64,000 nucleotides of DNA from Lunularia cruciata. Its lineage: Eukaryota > Streptophyta > Marchantiopsida > Lunulariales > Lunulariaceae. The stretch spans positions 12,095,001 through 12,159,000 of the forward strand of contig OX419755.1 of assembly GCA_948567375.1 (NCBI GenBank). The letters run 5' to 3'. The notes under the pieces are model-generated. The model was not told the origin of the DNA, made no database searches, and saw only the letters and a list, made by a program, of their open reading frames with translations. The position numbers and the translations under genes are program-made. Of the stretch, positions 30,505 through 44,590 are shown piece by piece (the first letter of the stretch is position 1; each line of letters opens with the position of its first letter).

Positions 30505-33500
30505 AGGTCACCTTTCTCCTTACCCGCAGGATTTTCTACCGCCCGGTACTTCAAACATAAAACTTCAAACGTACCCCTACCGCACCCACCATAAACGTTT
30601 TACACGCGGATTGGACTGGAAAAACAATTACGGATCTTTTATGGGACCCCAAATCCTCTCGTTTGAATCCCCCGTCGTTCATCTAAGAAGAACGATATTC
30701 TTTTCCTAATGTAACTGGTGGTGAGTTGTTCGTATAGGGCTTGCACCACTCGTCCATTCTATCGTCCTCTCTCCGTTTGAACGTTGTGCCTACTTCTTAC
30801 GCCCTTCAAAAGAATCCATGTGAAATAAGTCTCGATGTACATGTAAGCTCTTGATTGGTAATCTAAGCCCATGTAAGTAGGAGAATACATACACATCCAT
30901 GACAAAGAATTCAATGTCCTCTATTTCTCGAGATTTTGCATCTCTTTGCCTTGCACTTTACTTCGGGTGTGTTGGTTGCAACGGGGCCAATAACAACTTC
31001 CAATTCCAATGCACATACTTTCTAGCAAAGTGTTCGGAAACGATCGACTTTTTACACATGGGATAGTCCACATGTGAAAAGTAACTAAGAGCAGATGTTG
31101 GAGTCGTTACAAAGTGGAAAGGTTTAGGTCGCTCAATTCAGGAGATACAATAAATTTACAAAGTAAAATTTCTAAATTGTATTTCCGTGCATGAACAATC
31201 TATATGAATCGCCCCATAAAGGTAGGGTGGATTATGGAAATCTATGTAAGCTTTTTATTTTTAATGAATTTAATAATGAATCATTCATAGAAAATAAAGG
31301 ATATAGAATTTACTTCGAAATATAATAAAATATCAATTATAATTCAAGGTTAATAATAAATATTCTGATTTAAAATTTATTTAAAGAGATCGAAAATAAA
31401 ACAAAAAATTTATCGAGAAGAGGCTAGAAAGTACCCGAGGGAACCCTGCCTTTCATTTCAATGAGGCATGCGCTGGTAGATGTTGGGTGACACCCATTGG
31501 TGTTGGTTTATTCGGCAATCATTTCTCAAATATACTTCTATAAATGTTTTGGTAATCCAATGTGTTATCCATGTCAACTAACATTTATTTCATTCTGCAC
31601 ATTTAAACATCCGTTAATGAGAGTCTGGATTTTAGAAATGAAAAGAAGTTACATTAATTAACTTGTAGGAGGAATTATAGTGGTTTCAATTACTAGCTAA
31701 TCGGGCGAGTTCAGGGGAATATGTTTACAAATTTATTATTTACCCCGCATACATCCGTCAAAACTATTATGAAACCCCCAAGTATCGGACCAAAGATTTC
31801 CTCCTTCTGGACAGATTAGGAGCTCTGTCCCAAGATTTGGACACACAGAGAGAGAGAGCTGCTGACTGTAAGAGAATGCGATATGTAGTCCAGAAATGAC
31901 TGAACATCTGCCGTAGATCTTGTACAAACATGGGTAAGAATAGCATCAGTGCGTCAGTCAGTTTAAAGTTCCACGTACCGGCATCCAGAGTGCCAAGTTA
32001 CCGGGTTCGCTTTGCAGCTCGGGTGTAAAGCGTGGAAGAAAGACTTACGAAAATTATGTTTTCAATCCAATTAGGTGTGTGAACGACCGAAAATAGAGAA
32101 CCAGTGAATTGAGTGACAAGAAATGGTGTCAGAAAACAAAATTCGCTTTGTGAAAACAAGCCTGTTTTGCACGAGCCGACTTCTGTGCAGACAGACTCCA
32201 AAACTGCGAAATGTTAATTTTCTCTACCATCAGTGCATTTGTGGAGCAAGTCGTCTGATAACAGACCATAGTGGAAAGTTTGCCTCTAGTTTTGATGATG
32301 ACTCATACATTCGTTTCTTTTTCTCAAGATCTTGTAATTAATTTGCTTCAATGCATAATTTGCTTTCCAACCAAAAGGAAAGGTTCTGGTGTTGGGTTGC
32401 GAAGCTTTTGAAGATTGAAGATGAGTGCTCGGACAAGACCACTGAAGTCACGATACCGACAGGATCATGGATGCAAATAATTGGGAGAAACAGTCCGTCG
32501 AAGGGGACCGAAAGTTCCAAAGTCATCCGCAAAGCTTGAAAGGCGTGCAAAGCGACTTGAATACAAATAAAATGCTGAGATCTCTAAGCCTCCGCGTCTT
32601 CGCAATCTAGATCGCGAATTCGGTACCTACCTATCCTGTCCGGACTCTGGGCAACTCGTGGCCGCACTCGCTCCAGATGAGCCGGTAAACGAGAGCAATC
32701 ACTGGGTGGTGACGGAAAGCGACTGGACGCACCTGGGCGGGAAACTCCACCGTTTGCATTGCGACTGCGAAGTTCAGGCGAAATTTCGGCACGGGGTGTC
32801 TGCAGGGCGGAAATTGCGAAAGAGGACATCATCAGTCGCAGGTCGGAGGCTCGTGGTTTCTGCTTCGTGTAGTCTACAGTGCAGCAGTAGCAGTGCAGAG
32901 GAGAGACAGATCTGGAGGAAAGAAATTGAATGACGAAGTCCAGTCAAACCTAAGGCAGGCCTGGCGCTGGCTGCTGACAGGGAACGGAGAATGCAGCAGA
33001 GGTGGGTTGGAGATTCTTCTCAAGTAAGGCTGTGGATAGAAGAAGTGGAGGAATAAAGATGGGTAGACTGGAGTATGGGAGAAGGGAAGATGCTGATGTC
33101 GATTGTGAGGTCAGTTACATTCGTCGGGACGATGACGGGAGCAGAGACTTGACCACAGGACTGAGTTTAGTCTGCCTGCTAAAATGTGCATAAAATTGCT
33201 TGGGTTGTTGGGTTGAAGAGGATTTTTCCTTACGGAAAAGAAAAGATCAGCTCCCACTTGAGTTAACTCCGGATGTAAAGGCTAGTGGTATGCATACCCT
33301 AGAGTGATTCGATTTTCCCAGGTAAAGACAAGAAGCAGAATGCGACGAGGTGACTGCTGTGAATAAGCCTCGGTGTGGGTTGATTAGCCTCGGTGTGGGT
33401 CAGCAGTCTATATCCAGAAGGAATGTGAAATGCAAGGAAATTCGAGCTGTCCATCTTGAGGGCGTACGTTGATTCGGATCATTTTGTGGGTTCTTTCCCG

Positions 33501-33762
33501 GTGTCAAACAATGTGGTGAAGAGTCTCATGTGCCTTTCAGGACGAAATGGTATAAACCTTGAAGGCTGATTTGTGAATCCTCGTATCACTGGGACAGTCC
33601 GATCTTTACTTTTTGAGTCGTTCCGAACAAATTTGACATTATTTGGGAATAATTTGCAAGTACCGAGAAAATTGCTGTTCTAAGGAAGCTTTCAAATGGG
33701 AGCTGGGCGGATCCCAAATCCAGCTTCTGAACGACCCTGGACAATGCAGGAAGGTGACGATC

Positions 33763-33765
<3 letters not shown>
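30505..33765. other. Gene-free stretch upstream of the DUF616 gene
   Basis: Short ORFs only; none shows a recognisable domain or splice-supported model. GC content rises around 32580-33000. A short tandem repeat of AGCCTCGGTGTGGGT occurs at about 33367-33402. The last few hundred bases are the likely promoter and 5' UTR of the next gene. Confidence 0.4.

Positions 33766-33798
<33 letters not shown>
33766..33798 (+). repeat. (GA)n microsatellite in the 5' UTR
   Basis: About 16 uninterrupted GA units end 6 bases before the chosen ATG at 33805. GA tracts are common in plant 5' UTRs and core promoters and bind GAGA-binding (BPC-type) proteins. In this position it could affect transcription or start choice. 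Confidence 0.85.
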
Positions 33799-33801
<3 letters not shown>

Positions 33802-33804
33802 TGT

Positions 33805-36800
33805 ATGGCTTTGCACAGGCAAGGATCGGGGCAGTGGCAGGTCGGCGTGACTTCTCCGGGAAATGGTGAACATAAACCAGGTTCTCCTTTCAGATTGCAT
33901 GATCATGTGAAAGCGGACCAGAAAAACTACTTGGGTTTGGTCAAAAGCCGCTCAGTGAAAGTGAAGAGGCCCCGCCAAAGTAGGAGTCGAAAATGCTCAA
34001 TCGGAGCAATTGTGGTGCTTCTGTTGGTAGCTGTCGTTATTACCGTCCTCGCTGCTGATTATGTGTTCCCTTTAATACGGAGCTTCAAAGGTTGGTCACT
34101 ACCACGCTATCACTGGATAAATTCTGATTTGGGCCTCATTTGTCTTCTTTGCAAGTACTTGAATCAGTTGTTATGCTCGTGTCTGAATCCATCATGTGTC
34201 CCATATTCTATTTGTGCCGGGAAACTTTTCGCTTCACCTTCTAACGACGAGCCTTTCTTGCCGCTCTACTCTTTAGCTCTTTCATTCAAGTCTGATGACT
34301 CTTGCTAATGTACTGGATCTACGATTTTGTTTACAGGAGATGCAAGGTACTCCGGTCTGCCTGATCTTACTAATCAGGTAATTACTCAGTACTCGAAGTT
34401 TAGTTTCTGACCTATTTTTGAGTCAAATAGTTCTGCTTACCGTGAACCTATCCCCGTCAATACAACCTCGCAATTTTGAATGGAGGGTCCATCGCGATGT
34501 CTTCACAGAATATATGTCATGATTAACTTTTCGGTCATCAGGACGCATCTTGTCCAAGACCAATCGAGTCCCTGACAGGATCATTCGTTTCTACCAAAGC
34601 AATTCTAAGAAAGAATTGTCACACCACTCTGCATCTACAAGTGCAAAGTGGCCACGAGAAATCTTAAGTTTATATATCGTTTTGTAACAGTTTGTCTGAA
34701 CTTGCCTTGACAGGCTGGATGGGATGGGGAAAACTCCGCTGATGAAACTAATAATGAAGACGCCAAGGTAGCAGGTGAGTTCAATAGACCACGATGTCAA
34801 GCGCTGTAACTGTTTCGGGTAGTTGTTACCAAGTAGGTTTCACGCTAGGCATGAATTTGATAAATATTGAGAAGTCTACAACTATGCCTACGCGTTCAGA
34901 AGTAAATGGGATGCGAACCAAACCAAGTGCTTCATCGCTTCACTGAACTGGTGGAAGTCAGGAGTTCTTTTTTAGCTATAATTCTTGTGTAGGGGCGGGA
35001 CGTATTTAGGTAGTCAGCCGGTTCCAACATACAGTTATTGCTACTGGCAAAACATAGTGAAGCATTGCAGGGCGGTCGTCAGTGTCCTCAGGATCATAAC
35101 TAGGAGGTGTGGGGTGGGGATTGCATGATGTCACTACAGCTAGGGAATCAGATGATTTCACGCACAGGGAGAAGCAGAATTTACGACTGAAAAACACTGG
35201 GAGTGATCGCGGAAGAGATATCGAAAGAGCCTCAACTTTGGGTAAAAACGGGAGAAGTGTGCATTTTGACCATGATCTCGAAGGAGACTTGGGCACAGAT
35301 TCAAATACGGGCATGGAAGACAGAAGAAGGAATAGGCCTGCTATTCATGGTGAACATGTGGACAACCTGGAGAAGTTTCCTAGGTTGGACAAGTTAGAGT
35401 CGCAAATGATTGACAGACTGGGAGGGCAGTTAGAAGAGACCAAAGCGAGAGAAGAAAACACCATCACTGCAGAATTATACAATGAAAGGGGTCGCAAAGA
35501 ACTCCACAAATACAAAGAGCAATTCGAGGCTACTCTCGAGGAAGAGTTGAATTTGTCTAGCAGTAAGGAGATAAGGAAGGCAGTAAATGTGTCGGATGAT
35601 GTGTCGTCTAAAGAAGTTCTGCAGGAGGAGTCTGATCGGGAACGGGTAGGAGGTGGTGGAAAGAACTCGCCTAAAATCCTTGAGAACGAGAAATTTGCCG
35701 ACTTGGAAGTAGGCGACGAGCACAGTGACTTCAGTGAGGTGAATGTAGAGAAAGATCAAGAGGGGTCTTTCTACAGATCCAAGAAGCCTAACACATTCAC
35801 AACAAACGAGGACCCAAAATTAGTTGACTTCTTGAGGGAGGCTCAATTCTATGCAGATAGAACAGATGGTGTCGTTACGATACATACTGGAGAAACTTTG
35901 GAAGAGCATTTGACAGGAGATGCCAAGACTCTTACTGGGAGTAGGAGTAAGAATACCTCCAGTGCCATTGCAGGTCTTGATGGAGAGCAGCTTAATCGTG
36001 ATGAAGAGGAGGTTGCTCACACAGAAGAGGAAGATGAGGAGCAGACACAACAAGAGCACTTGCCTGGAAAATCAAAAAAGAGGAAAAAACATACGGGTAT
36101 GACAACTATTTAATGTCCCTATTATCAACCATTGTCATCTTCTTCAGAACATTTCAAGTTGCGAATGGTTATCTGTAGGAACTTGGCACCTCTTGCAGTT
36201 ATTGTTAGCCTAGCGAAATTCTCAATGCTGCCATGTAAACTAAAGTGTCTGGTCCTATAGCTCTTCCTTGCGAGATATCCTTCCGGAATTCAACCAAAGG
36301 ACTGAGAGAGCCCACAGATAACTCGAGATTTGAGAGCTTCTCATTGAGCTACATCGAGAAAGAGGATCAACCATCTTACGATTCTTTATGGGAGCCGCGG
36401 TTTGCTGGACATCAAACCCTCTCCGAAAGGGAAGAGTCTTTCCTGGCTAAGGATCAAACCTTACATTGTGGATTCGTTAAGGGACCTGATGGACCTGATG
36501 GCTACCATGGGACAGGTTTTGAGATTAGTAGGGACGATATGGATTACCTACAGACATGTCACATTGCCGTGTCATCCTGTATCTTTGGCAACTATGATCA
36601 CATCCGAAATCCTTCTGGAAAAAAGGTAATGTTGATCCTTCTCTTACAGGTTTGCAATCTGAACACCTACTGGAGCTGGTTCAGAGTTTGCCTCCTGCTG
36701 AAAGTTTTAGTTCTACATTTCGAACGAGTTTTTGGCTTCTTCCGCAGAACTGGAGGCTTTTGCCTCCCTGCTACTCATCTTAACGCCTTCTTCTCGAGAG

Positions 36801-38277
36801 CCAGCAGCTCCGAGAGAGCACTGAAAGCAATCTTAATTAATCATTCTGGCTGCAGGTTACTAGCGCTTCCAAAAAAAAAGTATGCTTCGCTATGTTCGTT
36901 GATCAACCGAGCCTTGATGGTATGATCGAGGAGGGTGAAGCACCTGATGAAAACATGAACCTTGGATTATGGAGAATTGTGCTTATTAAGAACTTGCCGT
37001 ACCCTGACAACCGTCGGACAGGGAAGGTGCCGAAGTTCTTGACGCACCGCCTGTTTCCAAATGCCAGGTGCGGTTCTTGTCTTCGTCAATGTCTCCTTAG
37101 CGCATCTGAAGATGCTTCAATGGCAGGATCATACTGGCTAGATAAGATTTTTGGAAGTGTTGATGAGAAGTTGATGTTGATCGTCCTCCCTTTGACAAGA
37201 GTCTCTAGCTGACCTCTGACTGTAGTACGAGATGTACACTACATGAAATTTGATCCATTTAGATCCAGTGTCTGTGAGTGTCGCTTACTCTCGTGATCAC
37301 ATGCAGGTATTCTGTGTGGCTTGACAGCAAGCTGCGACTACAAAGTGACCCACTTTTGATCTTGGAGTACTTTTTGTGGCGTGGACAACATGAGTATGCT
37401 ATCTCAAATCACTATTCTCGACACTGTGTGTGGGACGAAGTTGAGCAGAACAAGAAACTAGACAAGTTCAATCACTCCGTCATCGATGATCAATTTGCAT
37501 TTTACCAGTCAGATGGATTGTATCGTTTCAACGCATCTGATCCTCGCAAGCTGCTCCCAAGTCGTAAGTTTCTATGATTGTGAACATAAGTAATTGCGCT
37601 GTTGGACCTTTTTATAGCCAATAATCGTCTCCTCCCAAGACGGCCATGTCTTAGTACCTATTTTCAGAGGCAAAAACTTGATGTGTACTTAAACGAGAGT
37701 AACCTGAATTGAGTGCAACACCTACAGATTATTTTGACTTGTCTCTGTCTCTGATCGATGATCGAACATATGTGATGTGGATCTCACTTCATTGCTTTGC
37801 GTGTCACTTCTCATCAGAGTTAGCCTTTCTACTTCTATGGATATTAACATTTGAATATTTCATTGCAGATGTTCCGGAAGGGTCGTTCATTGTGCGGGCG
37901 CACACTCCTATGTCAAACTTATTTTCCTGTCTATGGTTTAACGAAGTTGACCGCTTCACGCCAAGAGACCAATTAAGTTTTGCTTACACATACATGAAGC
38001 TTGTCCGGACTAATCCAACTTCTCACTTCCGGCTTAATATGTTCAAAGTAAGTTGAGGGCCCTTAGTCAGCTCTCCTACTCAAAAGATCTCGTGGAGTAA
38101 TTACCTCAACTGATCTCATCTCTAGGTTTCAGACTATTCAGGCTGTGCAAGTTTGAGACTACGTTTCAACTCCTCTCCTGAACCTGGTTTGGTGTGCAGG
38201 ACTGTGAGCGGAAGGCGATGGCAAAATTATACCGACATAAGACAGAAGATGCACTGGTGAATGGTCGCAAGCACTGA
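33805..38277 (+). CDS. MUCI70: DUF616 type II membrane protein, MUCI70/TOD1-like
   Basis: Nine exons: 33805-34090, 34337-34377, 34714-34774, 35104-36096, 36261-36625, 36856-37067, 37307-37563, 37869-38047, 38200-38277. All phases agree and give 823 aa. A single membrane segment (CSIGAIVVLLLVAVVITVLA, about residues 64-85) after a basic tail suggests a Golgi type II protein. Exon 4 (about residues 130-460) is an acidic, charged, low-complexity stem. The DUF616 domain spans about 525-800: DQTLHCGFVKGPDGPDG, CHIAVSSCIFGNYD, KVCFAMFVDQPSL, NLPYPDNRRTGKVPKFLTHR, YSVWLDSKLRLQSDPL, EGSFIVRAHTPMSNLFSCLW, FNEVDRFTPRDQLSFAYTY. The family includes Arabidopsis MUCI70, needed for mucilage pectin and a probable glycosyltransferase, and TOD1, reported as an alkaline ceramidase; which activity applies here cannot be told. 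It is longer than those relatives (roughly 460-580 aa) because of exon 4. Confidence 0.88.
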
Positions 38278-40861
38278 GGGGAAGAACCGTGCTGCTTCAG
38301 ATGATTTATCAGCCTTCAAGAAGAGAGCTGCACAAGCAGGTTTTGTAAAGTTAGGCTTCTCCTTTTTCCAGTCTATGTATCTTACAGGACAATTCATTTT
38401 CCAAGTAGAGAGGCAAATACTGGCTGCTTTGATGTGCATAATGTCTTAAGAAGTAGGTACCGTGAGAAGATTCTTTTCCTTTAGATTGTATACACCAGGT
38501 TTATCAGCTACTTGTACAATTGATTCAATTTTTTCCCCTAGTAGCGTTATCGACATATTCTTTGGACTTCACAGTCCCATCTGGAACGTGAGTGAGGAGA
38601 GTGTTCTCATTGCTGCAACCTGTAAAGCAATGTCAGTCAAATTAATTTTCTCATTCTATCAAATGCAGCACGTCAGTTAATCAACCTGTCACCCTGATAC
38701 TGTCAAGGCTTAAGGATCGAAACTCAATCTTGTCTGCTCCCGTCAATTACTGCCAGCTGCGCGCATCACAGTCTAAGGTTCACCGTACCTCTGTAGTCAG
38801 ATCCAGGTCGTTTCGCCATGTACCGATTACTACTTGTTGACCAGGACTTGCAATCCGTTGGTTCAATTGATGATGGTGGATCCTCTGTGCATAAAGTACT
38901 TAGTCACCCTTCACACACATCCTCATTATCCCCCTCCATACTATATAGCACATGGCGGCTGCATGGATATGTACGGGTACTATCACTATAACTGTCACTC
39001 TCGTTTTGTCCTTACTCTCGACGCAAGAACCTTACTGCCCTTCCGCTTGATCTGTGCAACATACATCACCGTGTGTGCTTGAACTACTATCACCACGTGC
39101 GTGTTGACATGCTTGTATGACTACTAGGTAAAGTGTTTCTACTATCCCTCCGTGTTTTGCCAAGATAGTAACTCGCTCGTGCGACTCCTCCACCAGCAGT
39201 ATCATACAAGTATAAGTTAGTAAACCCTAAAAGGCGACGTGTAGGAAAAAGCAATCGCGAAATCAAAAGCTCTTATCCAAAGTAATGCTGAATGCAACTT
39301 GGTCACAGCTTAAAATCTAAATCTTAAACTCTAAACACTAGTCTATGCTAATGAGGCAAGATATTAACAGTTTCAATCAGGAAGGAGAATCAAGCAATAC
39401 GAACTTCAGTTTCAATCATCGAATTTAATAAACTAATTAGAATCTGTAACTACAACCAACCCGGCTCCGCAAGCCCAGCATAAAAGAAATAGGACGAAGA
39501 GTTGGAGGGGCCACAACTTAACCGCGGGTAGATCGGAGAGATCTCGGGTTTTTGTGGGCGTGGTTTCTAGTCTAACAAACTTCTGAAGTCCTAGTGTGGA
39601 GCGGTGAGTTGCTTCAGAACTGCAGGAGTCGGAACTCTCGACTAGGGAGCAGCTTGCAAGAAACGACTGCAAGATCTTCCAATATGGTGAACCAGCTCAT
39701 CTTTTGTGTATCCACCTTCTTTCAGTGGAGTTGCAGGGACTGTTTCGAGTCACTGCACCGTGCAGTTGGTCTTCTTGAAACTAGTCATAATCTAGTAATT
39801 ATTGACGTTTGACACTTGAACTTACCGCGTTGTGTGATCCCGGTGAATCGCTCGTATAAAGATTGGTTATTTAAATAGCACGGTGAAAACTTTCGAGCGA
39901 TAGCAGCAAGTGTTCCTGCTGTGTGTAGCGAGAAGCCGTCAAGATAGATGATAAATAGTTGGACAAGTTACAGCGCACCGTTACACGTCAATGTCGTACA
40001 TTGGACACCTCGTGGAAATGGACTCTGTGTCCGGAATCCTATAGTTAACCTATAAGGCCAAAATATCCTTCTTGTTATCCTACGCGCCCGCCTTCTGACT
40101 CACATATAGGGCAAAACATTCGACACGCCGTACTCGTTTGGTTTATGTGGAGTATCTTTTGTTACAAAAACTTTACCGTCTTTACATACTGAAGATTTCC
40201 TTTTGAAAAGGCAATGAGTACATGTCAGTCCGTCCAGTATACGTCGAAGATCCCCTTGATTGATATGGATCTGTGCATTCGGCGACTTTCTTCAAGGTGA
40301 AAAGCCGCACTACACATAGAGGAATAGAATCTCGATCAGGCGCGAGGTATCAAGAAGAGTATCACATAGATTCATTGTGATCCTGTTCGAGCTATCTATA
40401 AGCTCGTGTTGTCCTGAAATACCTTTCTGATAAAAATGTGTGCTGTGAACGAGCTTCTAGAAGCTTTATGGACCTAAATCAAACGTGAGGGGTCAATACA
40501 GGTAGATAATTTGAGGTCAATCCACCACGCCGTACAACCATGATGAAATGTTCAATTGACAAGCAATTGACAACTTTGCTCGAATCTCTTTTCTCCGATT
40601 GATTGCATGCTTGTTCAGGTCTACAATCGGTATGGACTAGAGGAATGATTTATGAACAAGATTGTTTCAGCCTGCAACCTGGAAGGAACATTTAACTACA
40701 GTTAACATTCGTTGTGCTGAATACTGATTGAGCAGAATCTAGCAGAGGACCCATTTTCTGTGAGGACGTTAGCTCCAGTGGAAAAGTGAGCGATACGCAA
40801 CTGAGTGTAGACGTCGCATCGGGAATGTGAATCTCATGTCAATGTGATGTAGAAGATTACG

Positions 40862-41165
40862 CAGATCTGATGCGAAGCGGTAATAGCACAACTACAACAA
40901 GTTCTGCTTTACTTTGGCTCCAATTTCCATACAACAATTTGCCGAACTTTTGCAATGTGATACGGAACACGGAGTTCCAACTCGAAACAGTAAGAGCACA
41001 ACCACAGCACGTTCTGCTGTAGATTGGCTGTGGTTTTCTCTTACACAACTTGCCGTTTTGCAAGGGTTATAGAAGAACACGGAGTTCTAAATCTGAGCGG
41101 TAAATGCTCAATCACAGCGAGTTCTGCTGTAGATTAGCTCAGATTTTCTACGACAAGTTTATAAA
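40862..41165. repeat. Three diverged tandem repeats of about 105 bp
   Basis: Units share ACACGGAGTTC, then AGCACAACCACAGCACGTTC, TGCTGTAGATT-GCT and a TTTGCAA-G end. Each unit has an internal inverted pair (ACCACAGC ... GCTGTGGT), so transcripts could form a hairpin. No coding content. Confidence 0.7.
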
Positions 41166-44100
41166 CTGATGCCAGTAGTTCGGTATTTGAAGCACAGCAG
41201 ATAGAGGAATCGTTCCTGATTGTGGGCGTCTTAAATAATTATCGGGCCTTTACCCACTATCTCTCAATTTTGTTGCTTTATAGTCAAGGTATCAAAACAA
41301 TATCAAACATTGGCACGAATTTCTTACGGTTGCCGCATACAATTGCTCTTATTTACATATATACAGGACATGGATCCTCCCTACTTCGAATCAGAGAACA
41401 CGAACACAATAGTCAAACAGTCACAGAAGTGGTCATCCATGTGAGCAAAGAGTGTAAGATTTCAGAAACGGAATGACACAACCAAATTCCTCAGATCGCA
41501 ATGCTGAAAATCTCTGCGATCGATCCTAGTGAACATACTCCCTGGTACAAAAATCAACTGAATTTGACGACAATGTCACCCGGAAATATAAAAGCATAAC
41601 ATGTCAAAGTGAGATTTCAGACAAGCCAAGCCATGGACCTTCCGTAGTTACAAAGTAGGGAGAGTATCTTCCAGCGGGCATCAACAGCTCGCACCGGCTC
41701 TTGCTCTACCCGACGTCCAGATCCAAATGAATCGAATCGAATGTAAAAGTTTCCCAGCAGATCTTTCGTATACATCAACTTCCTGGGCACACAGACTTGG
41801 ATTTATTTCTACTAGCAGATGGTAGAGTAGATATAAAGTACAATCTCTTTGCCACATAATGGAGAACTTACGTCGAACCACTCAATCTCTGAAGAACGCG
41901 TGCGAGTTGGTCGGAAGGTACAGCATAAAGGTTGTTCAAGATTGTTAGGATGTTCAATCCTTGGCAGATCGATCGACCAATTTTCAATTCTGTCTTCACC
42001 GGACTGGAATGTTACAATAGATCTACAGCGATAAAGGAACATAATTGCAATTCAGATGATGCGAACAAATCCCAAGGTGTCCTGAAATCTCTCCACGCTC
42101 AAATGCTTTCTTTACCTCTTTGCGAGCGAGGAGTGACTATGCCCTGCCCGCACTGTGGCACTTTGACAGTATCAGAAGAAGCCTTGAGAGTTATTCTCCC
42201 ACGACGTATAAACTTATTTAGTTCCGTCCATTTAGCATGAAGAGTATTCAACTTGCTGCAATATTCTGGCCACTGCACAAGTGTACTGCAGGAATGCAGT
42301 TATGCTAGGTAGTCAATATCTATATAAGTCAGGCGGAAGAACAATTGTAGGACTTGTGGTATCACTCAATTTTCAAATCACATTTCCAGAGTGGAGGCTC
42401 TCAGTTGGGTCCATCTGCAGTCCACTTCTTGCGGAGCATAAAGTTGATATATTCCTCCAATGCGTGGAAAGTAACATTGGGACACACCCCAAAATAGTAC
42501 CTGGAGTTCCCACATTAGATGATAAAGATCAGACACCTTCACTTTCGACCTTCGAACAACTTTTAAATGCTTATTCATCGTTTGACGAATAAAGTAAACA
42601 GTAAGCATCTTGACATCAATCACCAATGTTCATATGTTCGTCATGACGAAACTTGCTAGAAACTTGAGCTGGAAGACTTCGATCGTACTAAGCTCCACAA
42701 CAAGTGGCGCATGCATAGGAACGATGGATCAGTATGCCGAAGTAGATTGACATTAGCGAGATTGCGCTTTCATCAATAATCCGGCAAAGTGAATTGGTCG
42801 AGAAATTGTTAGAGAGATTGTCCGCAGTGAGGTTGCACTTTCACCTTCAATCCGGCCAAATATAATGGTTCTACAGAAGTTCAGCGGATCGTCGTAGCGT
42901 CAAGGGGTTACAGTATTCAACTGTAGCTCAATATACTGAACACCAGTGCAGCTATGACAAGATAGGCACGTGCACGGCACCAGTGCACGGCATCACGTCA
43001 GGCACAGGAAAAGCGGCCTTCAATTTGCGAACAGGAAATTGTCAAGTCCAGTCGATTTTCAACTTTCAGAGACGTGGGGTTTAGGTTAGGAAAATCCCCC
43101 GCTCATACCTGGAGTATTATTGGCTGGAGCACTGCATGAGCACACACCTAAGCATCTCGTCTTCCGTGCTACTCTGTATATGTGCATAAGCTCCTGCAAA
43201 CCTCTGATTGTTAACCAAATCAAGTGTCATGGCACCAGTGCGTGAAGTTTCGCTCTGAGTGACGTAGGACCCAAAAATTCCACAAATGATGTCTGTCGTA
43301 CCATGGAAATTCAGGCAATCATCCCACATGCGATTTTCTATTGCGTATGAGCGGGTCTGCGCGTGATAAAAGTGCTCCTTTGACGGTAAATGCTGTACCA
43401 AAACTGGAGGACTTTGATAGGATATTTCTTCCGCGGCTTCAAGCTTATCAACAGCACCACTTGTCTGCATGTTGTCACCACCTGCATTGCTTCCGAGCTA
43501 AACTTTATCTAAGTATACACAATCTCCAACTCTAAACTCGATAATATTAGATTTTAATTGATGCCCTGCTTCCTCAATTATTATTCTAATAGCGATCTTG
43601 ACGGAAAGATCTGATACCTAGAGCTCCTCCTTCTATCTTTATGTATTCGGATGCTTACAAGCCCTCATTTTCTAGGCAGGACAAGACGTGCCTCTCTGGT
43701 TTTACTTCTGTCCTGAGTAATCAAATCCGTTTGTTTCCGATTCTGCAAATTGAGTTCGGTTACCCATGGTATGGGAAGTTGATGGAATTGAAAGCTTTTA
43801 AGGTTTTCTACCTCATATGTGACAATAGTCCTGCTGCAGTTTACGGAGAACGTACACCCTTGTGACCCTATGTGACACCTTTTCTGACTCAGTAGAGGGA
43901 AAGAGGCATGAAATCATATTCGTTTAGCATGTGGCTTACCAGCCAAATAGGACATAAAACTCGTCCAGGTTTTATGTGACGAAATTGCTTCTCATTCAAA
44001 TTTGTTTACATGTGTCAGTTTGATTCGTTGGTTGCCCCAGAGCATATCCGCCAGATCATTCATGAATCATGGACAATTGAATCAATACAAGGAAGGACAG

Positions 44101-44337
44101 ATCAATTAGTGTGAAGTCCCACAATTACGGGAGAGAAAAGATTTGAATACTTTCTACGATAATCATTCAGGTGGGTTTAATATACTATATCAATCAACCT
44201 ATCGAACTTTGATTCCACGTTTTGGGAAATTTGTAGCGCTTCTGTGGAGCATGTCTGCCAGATCATACGGCTTGGAGCTTATTTCGCCTACTGAATTAGG
44301 CCAGTCAAGGCTATCCGGCGGAAACCAAAAGCCTCGT

Positions 44338-44590
44338 AGTCAATTACGGGAGTAAAGAACAAAACATCGGCTTCTATAGAAACTAATCAGGAAGTTTACC
44401 ATCGCCATCAACTCCTCTCAACAGTGGCTCCTCTTAACACGCGAAGTCCGCACAAAACAGTACACATACTTACTGCAATTACTGAAGAAAAGAACAAAGC
44501 ATCGACTTCAATAGAAAATAATTACTAAGTTTCCAATCTTCCTTAACACGCGAAGTGGCCCCAAAACTCCATACATCGTGGGACCACAAA
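44338..44590. repeat. Two-unit diverged tandem repeat (about 135 bp)
   Basis: 44338-44460 and 44474-44590 share CAATTAC, AAAGAACAAA-CATCG, TTC-ATAGAAA, AA-TTTCC and TTAACACGCGAAGT. No coding content. Confidence 0.65.

Noticed and set aside
42120-42240. CPHCG zinc-ribbon-like motif in a short ORF
   Set aside because: A single Cys pair in an otherwise unsupported ORF, with no second pair.
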